Made by a program: the position numbers and the translations under genes
Shown here: positions 32,293-42,628 of the stretch, in pieces
How positions within the stretch are numbered: the first letter of the stretch is position 1
How the letters are laid out: every line of letters starts with the position of its first letter
Assembly: GCA_003868215.1 (NCBI GenBank)
Contig: QWDQ01000071.1
Span: 48,905 to 112,904, forward strand
Direction of reading: 5' to 3'
DNA from: Pseudophaeomoniella oleicola
Taxonomy: Eukaryota > Ascomycota > Eurotiomycetes > Phaeomoniellales > Phaeomoniellaceae
DNA: 64,000 bases
The notes under the pieces: generated by a model
Told to the model about the DNA's origin: nothing
Databases searched by the model: none
The model's input: the letters and a program-made list of their open reading frames with translations, nothing else

Positions 32293-35056
32293 ATGTCAAC
32301 CTCTGACGCCCACTCCAAGCCTAAGGAGTTCAAAAAGTCCCAGATCAGGTTTATTCGGCCAGCCCAGATGTCTCTGTTTGCTAAGATAGTCTCCCATCCT
32401 CCTCTGGGCCAAACCACGGTATTGCCTGGGTCGCAAAAGTCGGTAAGAACAGAAACAACTATGGTCCAACCTAATAGCTGATGTTGGGATCAAGATACCC
32501 TTTACAGTTGTAATAGAGTCCAGTTCTTCTTTTCCAGAAGTCCCATGGGAGGTATCAATATGGCACGGTTTCAATGATCCCACTAATTGGTCTTCCTTAC
32601 CCTTGCAAAAGCATGATGGCCCATCGCTTCTTCTTCGGGCTGCAACCTCTGAGACCTACGCAACTACATTCCACGGCACGCTTTCTGTCGAGGGCAATAT
32701 CAATCAGGGAGGGTTTACCGTCCGTTTCAGGACCCATGCCGATGCTGCATGGCAGTGGGAGAATCAAATCCACGGTATAGGTGATGGTACGGTCATCTTT
32801 CAGGAGGAGGAAGGCTCGTCAGAATTGTCAGATGTGCTGGACCTGACTCACTCCACGCTGAGAGTTGAACCACTGAGGAGTCAGTCGCCAGGAGCTACTG
32901 TATCTCTAGTAGTGTCGAAGGAATCTCTACCGAATGTTGACGATGGCGACGCCAGGACGAAGCTAATCAAACTGGGTCGCATCAAGGATCAGCATCGTTT
33001 CTTTGCTTTGATAAGGAAATGGTCACCATGGCTGGGGCCGGTTCATGGCACAAATCGTTTCCATCTCACTGAAGATGCCTTACTCTGCTCTTTCTTGACT
33101 TCGAGCGGAAAGCATGTGGTGCTGCTCGCTTTGAATGACCTAGGCGAGATGTTGACGTTGTTCAAGTCAGACAATGAAGGGAATATCGTCATTGCAGCTA
33201 GGAACGATGGTGCCGAACCTAGTCCCGCCAGGGTAGTAGTCTCCGTCGCAGATCACTTCGAGATTGCTAACGCCGCTGCAATGTACGCTGCGAGGGATTT
33301 TGTCCTACAATCATCATCAATTCCTGAGGTCGATATCAGCAAGGAACACTTACGAACTCAATCCGTTGATGAGGACACTGTTATCGTTTCAAAAGACTTT
33401 AAAGCTCAGTGGCTAGAAGACTGGTACGACGGTCTCTCTTATTGCACGTGGAACTCCTTAGGGCAGGATCTCACCGAAGAGAAAATACTAGACGCCCTGC
33501 AGTCACTCAATTCGGCCGGTATAAAGGTGACAAGCCTCATCATTGATGATAATTGGCAGTCCTTGGACAATCCTGGAGCGAACCAGTTCAAGCGAGGGTG
33601 GAAGGAGTTCGAAGCTGACTCTAAAGCCTTTCCAAATGGTCTGAAGCATACAGCCACAACTGTGCGCTCGAGATTTCCTAATATCCAGCACATTGCAGTT
33701 TGGCATGCATTAGGCGGCTATTGGGGTTGGATCTCTCCGGACGGAAAGATAGCTAAAGAATACAAGACGAAGACAATTCACAAAGATGAGACCGTTATGC
33801 CGATTGAAACAGGTGCAACAGCTCTTGCAGTTGATCCAGATGATATTCATCGGATGTATGACGATTTCTATCGATTCCTCTCATCATCTGGTATCGACTC
33901 CGTCAAAACTGACGTGCAATTCGCCCTCGACATCCTCGCTTCTACGGATGACAGACGTCGGTTCACTGATGCTTACCAAGACGCATGGCTTATCGCTATC
34001 AACAAGCATTTCGCTGCGAAGGCGATCTCCTGCATGTCCCAGATCCCACAGATAATTTTCCATAGTCTCCTCCCAAAGAACCGACCAACGATCCTATTTC
34101 GAAACAGTGACGATTTCTTCCCCGCGATACCTGAGTCTCATCCGTATCATATCTTCTGGAACGCCCACAACAGTCTCTTAGTCCAACATTTGAATGTCCT
34201 CCCCGATTGGGACATGTTCCAGACTTCGCACCCGTACGCCGCTTTCCATGCCGCTGCCCGTTGCATCTCAGGTGGTCCGATTTATATCACCGACTCCCCT
34301 GGCCAACATGATGTCAAACTTATTGCACAGCTTTCAGCCCGTAACCCTCGAGGGCAGACAATCATTTTGCGCCCCAGCACGATTGGGAAGACCCTCGATG
34401 TCTATAACAACTACAACGAACGGCACGTATTACGTGTAGGATGCTACAACGGACCATCGAGAACTGGAACCGGCATAATCGGACTTTTTAACATCGATGA
34501 ACGCGAGAGGTCATGTCTGGTTCCACTCCAAGATTTCCCGGGCGTCGTCCCAGATCAGAGATACATTATCCGATCGCATGTCAAATGCGTCACTTCCTCG
34601 CCAATGGAGCTTACAGGGGAAACATCACCAAAGACACTCGCCTTTGTAGCACTTCCGAACAGAGGATATGAACTCTTGACAGCCTATCCTTTATACCCCG
34701 TCTCTGGCACAGACCTCGAAATAGCCCCCTTAGGTCTACTTGGCAAAATGACCGGCGCCGCAGCGATAGTTTCCAGCACCATCGGCCTAACCGAAGACGG
34801 CAACCGAGCCAGGTGTCGTGTAGCCGTCAAAGCATTGGGGACTGTGGGTATCTGGATCAGCGACCTGGAAAACAGAACCGTCGAGGATGACTTCTTGATC
34901 TTGATTCTCGGAAGAGTGATTCCCGTCCACACGGTCAAAAAGACGGGCAAGGTGTTGGAGATCGATATCGAAACCGCTTGGGATGAAATGGGTTTGAGCG
35001 CAGGGTGGAGCAACGAAGTTCGGCTCGAGCTATTTGTAAAGGTCCAGAAAAAATGA
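32293..35056 (+). CDS. Raffinose synthase / Sip1-type GH36-family protein
   Basis: Family of alkaline alpha-galactosidases and raffinose synthases, retaining enzymes that hydrolyse or transfer galactosyl groups; fungal members are largely untested. Exon 1 is 32293-32442 and exon 2 is 32495-35056. The 52-nt intron joins GSQKS to IPFTVVIES in frame (a nearer AG at 32476-32477 would break frame). Total 903 aa. Motifs: SHPPLGQTTVLPG start, WCTWNS-type YCTWNSLGQDL, LIIDDNWQSLD (about 397), WHALGGYWGW, DSVKTDVQ with the likely Asp nucleophile (about 521), then PDWDMFQTSHPYAAFHAAAR and GGPIYITDSPG. No signal peptide is seen, so cytosolic. An internal Met at residue 26 (MSLFAKIVSHPPLG) is an alternative start closer to plant homologues. 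Confidence 0.88.
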
Positions 35057-35211
35057 TCAGCGGTATATTTCACGGAAGTAGCCCTTCCCCTTTTTTCTAT
35101 CCCGAAAAGAACCATATCACCATCCCTTCAGAATTTAGCTACCTAAATGCCTAACCACATTTCCCAGTTCGCATCTGATACGGTTCATTCCTTTCCCCCC
35201 CTTCTAAATCA
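35057..35211. other. Short convergent spacer
   Basis: 155 bp after the GH36 stop, with C-rich and T-rich runs (a C7 tract at about 35196). No gene. Confidence 0.5.
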
Positions 35212-35547
35212 TCAATAATACCTCCACTTCCTCCCCCCCCCCTTTCCATTTTCCATATAAAGCAATTCAGACTCCAAGCTCGGTTGCATCCGTAGCCGAG
35301 CAGCGAACCGATCGTTTGCGTATCTGAGCGCGACGGTCTGCACGATCAGCGTTGCGAGCCAGAGGGCGGCGGAGAGCGAGAGGCAGGCGGTCCAGGCTTT
35401 GCGGTAGAGCGGGGCGTCGGTCTGAAAATTGATGTCAGTGAAGGAATAATAAGGGGAAGAGGTATAAAGTAAAAGAGTGATATGTAACGTACACCGCGGG
35501 AGACTTGGTAAGGAGATTTCACGTCTCTGATGGGCATACAATAACAC
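35212..35547 (-). pseudogene. C-terminal relic of an MFS (anion:cation symporter-type) transporter
   Basis: On the minus strand a remnant reads RDVKSPYQVSRG, then, across what looks like an old intron (GT near 35490 to TTTTCAG near 35420), TDAPLYRKAWTACLSLSAA and a hydrophobic segment LATLIVQTVALRYANDR. That is the layout of the last loop and final TM helix of allantoate-permease-like MFS carriers, where a (N)xxxPY...DAPxYxKGW motif precedes helix 12. Nothing upstream resembles the other eleven helices, and the next gene starts within 90 bp, so the fragment cannot encode a carrier. It could alternatively be a small unrelated membrane peptide, but the motif order argues for a relic. Confidence 0.55.
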
Positions 35548-35632
35548 TACAGGCGCGAAAACAATTACACGGGTATCCAGGGTATATTTCTAAGTCGTGT
35601 TTATAAGACACATTATACACGTCGAATCATGA

Positions 35633-36772
35633 TCACGTAAACCGCAGGTTCAGGTATGACATGCCGGGGTCTACAATGTCCACCCCAAGAGGTTCTACGT
35701 CTGAATCACCTGCAGCTCCAGCAGCAACAAGAAGAGGTGTGAAGTGCTGAAGATTGGTAAGTCAAGCATGAACCAAGTAAGCAAGCGGTCGAACCCGAAG
35801 AACTCACCTCTATCGTGGGATGCGAACGTCTGAACACATACAGGGATTCGAGTTTGAGCAATGCAGCTTTCTTCTCAGCTGCAGCCCTCTTGGCCACGGC
35901 GTCTCGAACTGCGGTATCAAATGTTCTCGACTCCTCAAGGACTTTCTCCCTGGTCGCGTTTCTCTCTTCATCCGTTGTGGCTTCGTGGATTTCCGCCAGG
36001 GACGCGAAAGAGTGTACAGCCATGCCAGATCCCACAATCAAATAGCCCTCATGGCTGTCATCGGTCAGCACAACTCGAAAATCCTTTCGTGCTCAGTCGA
36101 CATAGCTTACCGCAACGACTGAAATACCTCGCCCAGACGAATCTGGCTTTCCAGATCATATCCATGGAAGGTCGATACTTGTATGATGGGTACATCTAAG
36201 GGCTTCTCCGGTGGAAACATGATCTTGAAGGGGACCCAGATGCCGTGATCAACACCGCGTTCAACCCGTTTGGCTTTGATACCCGCTCTCACAAGGTGTT
36301 TCCAGATATCTGCCGCCAGATCTGGTGCATCCTGGTGAGACCATTCGTACTCGTAAACGAAAGGCTTTGAGTCGTGAAAGTCATTTACGAAGTCATGCTA
36401 TGCAAGGGGACGCTTAGAAAACAGTTCTAACTCCGTACAAGCAGACTTCCAGATGAATGCTCTCACCTGAATATAAGTATTTCTTTTAACATTGACTAGC
36501 CCGTGCATTAGATTCGCTCCAGCAATATCAGAGCATCATGATGAATTACCCTCTATCACTCCAGATCCATGGATCTCCGCGGCTTCAAAATGACCACTGA
36601 AAGTGATAATTGCTTTAGGCTTGGGTGAAAGCGCCTGTATCTCCTCGCCTATGGCCCGCAAGTTACTCTGAACGATGAGATTCCTCTCGGACTCGTCGAA
36701 CAGCAGATTGACGCCAGCATGGCCAATGAAGTAAATCGGAAGTGGTTGGGAAGCTTGAATCACAGAAGGCAT
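35633..36772 (-). CDS. LigB-type class III extradiol ring-cleavage dioxygenase (DODA-like)
   Basis: Non-haem Fe(II) dioxygenase family that cleaves catecholic rings such as DOPA. Five exons on the minus strand: 36772-36550, 36495-36467, 36397-36111, 36054-35808 and 35746-35633 (introns of 54, 69, 56 and 61 nt); 299 aa. Exon 2 is only 29 nt and supplies VNVKRNTYIQ. Metal and catalytic candidates: FIGHAGVN (His18), TFSGHFEA (His61), RGVDHGIWVPF and SHPTIEHFTPLLVAAGAAG, the usual closing motif. FHGYDLESQIRLGE and LIVGSGMAVHSF also match. The phases of all five exons agree, which supports the model. It sits beside an MFS relic, so it may be what is left of a small aromatic-catabolism locus (inference). 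Substrate unknown. Confidence 0.85.
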
Positions 36773-37911
36773 AGTTGTGATTAGACTGACAGGACAGAAA
36801 AAGTCAGACGATCTCTTTCTCCTTCAAACCTCGTATAGACATAGGTGTCAATAAATGGCCCAATGTTACGTCCAGACATAATGTGGTGATCCAAACGAAG
36901 GCGACAGGGTTTCCAACGCCGACAACATCATTTGTTGGTTTTCAGCCACTCCGAGAGCATATCTGAATATGGCGTGCTACTAAGAAGGATGGCATCATCC
37001 AGCCTGTGCACATATGGTTTAGATGACTGCGCTAAATCACGGGCGATTCGGCACTCCAGAAGAAGTCACCACCAGTCATGTGGGGTGCCAACATCCATGA
37101 AGTAAGGCAATATTGCAATCTCGATATGATCGAAGCATGCTCTTTTGAAATGGGTAATGTTCCAGATAGTTGTGTGGTAGAGAGCAGTATGAGAAGTATA
37201 CGAATTCCATACCCACCAAAGGTACTGTATGCGACTTTCCTACTGCATAAGCCTACCTAAGGGTACTCTGCCGGCTTGGAAGATAAGTAACCAGAAATCA
37301 ATGAGAAGGAAGAATAGATATGCCAGAATTTAGTCAACAGGATGGCTGTATATACTGTGTTATTGAGGGCACGCTGTGGGAGCTGAGAAGACAATAAAAT
37401 ATATTAATCCCACAGGTATGAACTGAGTGTCATCAAATTGAATCATAATTAAAGTGCAGTAAGACCTCAAGCCATGATTTGACTACCTTAAGTCACTCGT
37501 TAGCCTGTAAACACAACACTCGACATTAGAAAGCTGATATATCATTGTCATCATAATGATTTGCTGTGTCGACGGTTGGTTCGGAGCGAAGAAGACGGTT
37601 GCTGGGTAACAACTTCCACGCTAACCCAAAGTGGCAATACTCGAGACCAACATCAACAACAAATGAATCGACATCGAAGAGGCATTTACTGTTACTATTA
37701 CTATTGCAGCTTTCTCCACAGCTGACCATCGATGATGAATAACAACTAACTACACAGCTACCTATTCTTCTTGATATACTATTTGATATTCCCCTACTTA
37801 TACCGCTACATATCTCATTGTCACATGGGATATCAATGAACGCCAATCCAACATCACCCAGTCTCTGACACAGTTCGACCACCATTGCACCTGCCAAATC
37901 TACACACAGCC
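36773..37911. other. Intergenic region between the dioxygenase and BRCT genes
   Basis: 1.1 kb with divergent start codons at its ends. Several short frames, none recognised. The last 200 bp before 37912 probably hold the 5' UTR of the BRCT gene. No repeat of note. Confidence 0.55.
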
Positions 37912-40900
37912 ATGCCTGCTCGCGCGGCTCCAACGTCACCGCCTAAGCGGATGACTCGCGCCAGAGCCGCAGCAAAAGACACCGAAGAACCAGCAAAGCC
38001 GACAAAATCCAGGAAGGCAACCACCACTACCGCAATCACAACAACGAGCGCTACCAGAACCACAAAGACGAAGGCCGCTAAGCCTGTGGAAGAACCAGTT
38101 GACGAAGATGAGGAGACGATGAATGCCGCCCCGGCGAGAAGGACAAGGGGAGTGGCAGCAGCGGTAACGGTTCCCCGTACTACAATCACCGCTCCTCCTC
38201 GCCGAAGAGTAAAAGTTACGCCAATAGCAGAGACTGTCGCAGAACCCGAGGTACAAGAGCCCTCTCCAGAACAAGAGACTGCCCCTACAAAAGCGAAAAC
38301 AACACGGGCTAGGAAGGCAACAGACGAGAAAGCTGGCAAGGGTGTTCAAGATAAGCCGGAGCCAACGGTTGCCAGGAAGACCAGGGCCCGAGCCGCCACA
38401 ACAACGACCGCAGAAGCCATGCCTCCTCCAACAAAGCCAAGAGGTAGGCCAAAGAAGACAGCTGAGCAACCTGTGGATAGACCGACACGGAGCACTCGTG
38501 CTCGCGCGGCCAGTATTACATCCGACAAGGCAGACGCTCAGCCGCCCAAAGCAACCACTGGTAGGAAGAAGGTTACGTTCCAGGATATTGCTAGCAGCGA
38601 CAAGGAGAATGTGCCAGTCGTTAATACTACTACTACTACCAAGAAGGGAACGAAAAATGCAGAGAAGGCAGCATCTAGCGGTATCAAAGCTAAGCCGGTC
38701 AGAAAAGCTGCGTCAACGTCAACGAAGAATAAAACAGCGAAAGGCGCTGCACAAACACAGGATCCGCCAAAGCCACTTTCACCAAAGAAACCCATGCAGG
38801 TTGCAAGAGCCTCTCCGACAGATTCTGATGACGAGCTAAGCGGTGCGAAAACACCAGTGAGACCCATGACTAAGTCACCCGTGAAAGCACCAGATACCAT
38901 CCGCGTCTCCCCTATCAAAAAGCTGGACTTCGAAAAAACAGTCATGCAACAGTCGCCTGCTAAGACCACACTGCCATCTGTCATGCTAAGCCCTGCAAGG
39001 AGACCGCCACCGAGCCCGTTCAAGGATGCTTTGAAGGGGTCTGCGAAGAGAGCAGAAGGAGGGTTTGTACTGCCTGGGTCACCTTCCAAACATACAGATT
39101 TCAGGCCCAAATCTCCCGAGGCGAACAGATCCGTACTCCATCAGTCACCAAGACGTGTACAGCTTGACGCATCCGTATTTATGGGCTCTGCCATCAAGAC
39201 TCAGCAACCATTGAAGGCTTCCCTTCTTCAGTCTCCTGCTAAGCGACTCTTTTCACCGTTCAAGAACCAGCAATTTGGACAGACACCTGCCAAATCGTTC
39301 CTTGCTAAGACCACATCTGAAGTTTCCGGTCAGCCAGAAAAGCACACATCTCCAGATGTTGCTGTCTCTTGCAATTTCCGAGCTTCGGTATCGCCGATGA
39401 AAGTTGTGTCGGTTGAAAATATCGAAGAGACACCGGTCAAGGTGAACTCGGCACCGGTTCTAGACTTCGATGAATCTATTTTAGATGTCCGCAGTCCGGT
39501 CAAAGTACCTGAAGAGGCTGTCGTGACCGAGGAATCTTCCATTGAAGCCGTCGAAAATGGGCCAAGCCACGGACTTGAAACAGACGTCGAAATGGTCGAT
39601 GAGCCCCTCGAACAGCATGAGGCGGCAACCTCAAAGGCCCTTGATAACCTCGATGCTGACGACGAGCTTTTGTATGACAGTGAGGATGATAACGAGAGCA
39701 CGCAGGAAGAAGACTCTGAAGGACATGCTACACCGCAATCAGTAACCCACCGCACAGCTTTGTTTCGACATGTCCGTGAACCGGTCGAGGAGTCTTCTGA
39801 GGACGAATTGCAAGCAGATGAAACTCCTGTCCGACGCTTCCAGCCACCTTCCAAGACACCCATGGCTCGCGGCGACAGAAGGAAATCCAGACTGTCAACG
39901 ATCAACCCGGCTGAGGTGACGAAGGACGTTGCATTTACGCCACTGGCAGCGCAATTGAGCAATTGGTTTGCCAATAGTCCTGAAAAGAGCGATGGCAGCG
40001 ATAAGCCTCGCAATGGTGTATTTGCCATCCCGGCGAAAAGACAGCAAGGTCTGCGGACGAAGGAGCAGACGACCAATACATCCCCATTGAGTGCGCCGAA
40101 GTCTCGTCAATCTCTTGGTCTGCGCAGATCCATCGCAAGAGAGTCGTTGTCACCTTCGATGGCTGGTTCACCTTCGAAAGTTTCGTTCTTTGAGGATGAA
40201 ATGGTCGTCAGAGACATGGAAGAAGAGCTGGAAGATGTCCATGACTCTGCCCACAGCGTGGAAACAGCGCCTCTTTGTGGCGAGTTGCTTGAACAAGTTG
40301 AGGATGCTCTGATGGACGATGCCGACGATACCATTGTTCCGCATGACGATGAAGGTGTGTCCATGTTGAATATCGAGCCGGACTCTATCGACGGGACCAA
40401 TGAAGAAAAGAACTTCGACGTGGAGCAAAGCGATCATGAGGAAACCATGGAGTCCCTTGACGAGACGGACGAGGAAGTTTTCCAAGAGAGTGATGTTGCT
40501 GCTTCGGATATGGACGTCGAACCCTCCATGGCTCCTACTGTCCCGATTCCAGAAGCTGATGCAGCCGACGGAGAATCCATTCAAAAAGATGCCGAACGAG
40601 TGGAGGCAGCTGTTCACAACAGCATTGCTGCTGACGACCTACAGCAGGAACAAGAATTGTTGATCGAGGACCATGCAGAAGTCAGCTTCGAGGATTCGAT
40701 GAGCCAAGAGTCGCTATATGGAGATGAAAATGATGTCGCTACTCAGGTATCGGAACAGGTGGGAGAGCAAGGTACAGCACCTTACACTAAGGCACAAGAG
40801 CCAATATCAGTCGGGGAAATCGCACTTCAAGATGAGGTTCGGCTTCCTCTTACAGACATGGTCACTCCTGTACGAGTGAATGCCTCCGTCTCTCGATATG

Positions 40901-42288
40901 CCAATACTGTGGTGTCGAAAGTCCCTCTCCGAAGTGAGGGTCCGGATTCATCCCTGCAGATTCCCAAGAAGAGAAGTCGATCCCTTTCTGCTGGTCCATC
41001 ATCGGCAAGGAAGACATCTCCATTGGCCGTCTTCAACATGCCCAAAAGTGCTACCCTTGCGTCGATGACCCCTCAACGCGATAGCATGGTCACTCCCAGA
41101 AAGAGCTCGGTAAAGGATATAGCTTCCTCTCAACCACACACAGAACCGAGACTGGAGATACATGAGGACATTGAAGACCCTGAGGTCTTTGAACGGTTTG
41201 TTGCTTCTGCAGCCTCTTCTCCTTCTAGATCGCCTCGTCGTCCACTTGAGGAGAGTGGTGTACTCAAAGGCGCCGTGGTCTATGTTGACGTCCACACCAG
41301 CGAAGGTGCGGATGCAAACGGTATCTTTGTTGAATTGTTGACGGAGATGGGTGCGAAATGTGTGAAGAGTTGGACCTGGAACCCACGAGCTAGCATGAAC
41401 GTGGAGGACGATGATGAGAATGCCGGCGCTCACCGAAAGATTGGTATCACCCATGTTGTCTACAAGGACGGTGGCAAGCGTACATTGGAGAAGGTTCGGG
41501 ATGCAGGTGGGGTTGTGAAATGTGTTGGTGTCGGATGGGTTCTTGAGTAAGTCTGCCTCATGTTCGTCCCTATACGTGAATGCTGACGAAAGTATAGTTG
41601 TGAACGAGAGAACAAATGGCTTGATGAGGCGCATTACTCTGTCGATATCTCAATCTTTCCACGAGGCGGTACTAGGAGACGCAAATCGATGGAGCCGAAG
41701 ACACTGATGAACTCACATGGCAACCTACTTGAGACGCGTCGATCGATCTCTGCAGAACTGGCACCGGCAAAACGCCAGGTGCTCGCTTCAGCAACAACGG
41801 ATGAGAACTTGCATGACCACCAGCATGTTTCATCATCACCTGCATCTGACGGTAGCGGCATGCCATTTTCTCCCGTTTCAACCTTCTCAACTCCCACGGC
41901 AGTGCATAATATCGATTTCGGCGCGAGCATTACCTCTCAAGCTGCTGCCGTTCCCATTCCTGCGACACCGACAGGTCACGTCAACTACGACCCTACAGCA
42001 ACAATGTCACCGATGACACCGTACAACTATTCCATGTCCGAAGCAGCCGCGAAGCTCGTCCAACAAACATGTCCACCGAAACAGACGCGGCAAGGATTAT
42101 TTTCGCGGCCGTCCGAGTCTGGGTTTGGAACTGGATCCGGAGAGATTGTGGCGGTCAAGGGGGACCAGAAGAAGAAGGAGGACGAGGATGACGAAGAGAA
42201 CAGGATGAAAATGAGGAAGAAGTTAGAACAGGCTAGGCGGAAGACGTTGGGGTGGAAACCGAGGGTTGGGAGTCCTCTTGGACGGTAG
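37912..42288 (+). CDS. Large BRCT-domain protein, microcephalin-like, rich in CDK-type sites
   Basis: 1441 aa from exons 37912-41546 and 41598-42288; a 51-nt intron splits the BRCT domain, restoring GWVLDCERENKWLDEAHY. The N-terminal 350 residues are Ala/Thr/Lys/Arg-rich with an AT-hook core (PRGRPKK, about 177). The middle carries more than twenty S/T-P-x-K/R motifs (KSPVKA, QSPAKT, LSPARR, FSPFKN, QTPAKS and others), then a long acidic region. One BRCT domain spans about residues 1113-1235 (GVLKGAVVYVDVHTSEGADA; HVVYKDGGKRTL; GVGWVLD...W). The tail is Ser/Pro/Thr-rich, ending in a charged helix (EDDEENRMKMRKKLEQARRK). The layout resembles fungal MCPH1-like proteins thought to bind phosphoproteins in chromosome condensation or DNA damage response. 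The start at 37912 is the first ATG. Confidence 0.85.
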
Positions 42289-42628
42289 AGGGAGGAGGAA
42301 GGGATGGGTAAATTGACGGGATTTTTTCTTTTCTTTCAATTTCGGACAAGGGGGGAAATGAAATGGTGTTTTTACAATTTGGCATTGGAATTGGGATGGG
42401 GATGATGCTGGATGAGGAAGGCGTTTTGGTTTTGAGGAGTTGAGGTGTTGAGACGGATTTGGTTTTATTTATAAGTACCTACCTTACCTTATTAAAAGAG
42501 GTATCCAAATTGATACTGTAAGAGTAATTTCTTTTCTGATGTGGGAAAACGTAACTTGGACGAATGGTGTGTTCAAGATTATCTATGATACATACGTAAG
42601 GTAAGGTAACCTCTGACTGCTAAGGTGA

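Noticed and set aside
32278-32481. 67-codon frame as an independent small gene
   Set aside because: It is the first exon of the GH36 gene read into its intron.
37854-38339. Val/Ala-rich minus-strand frame resembling a membrane protein
   Set aside because: Complement of an Ala/Thr/Lys-rich N-terminus; hydrophobicity is a coding-strand artefact.
39330-40076. Minus-strand open frame of 248 codons inside the BRCT gene
   Set aside because: Antisense shadow of Ser/Pro/Asp-rich coding sequence.
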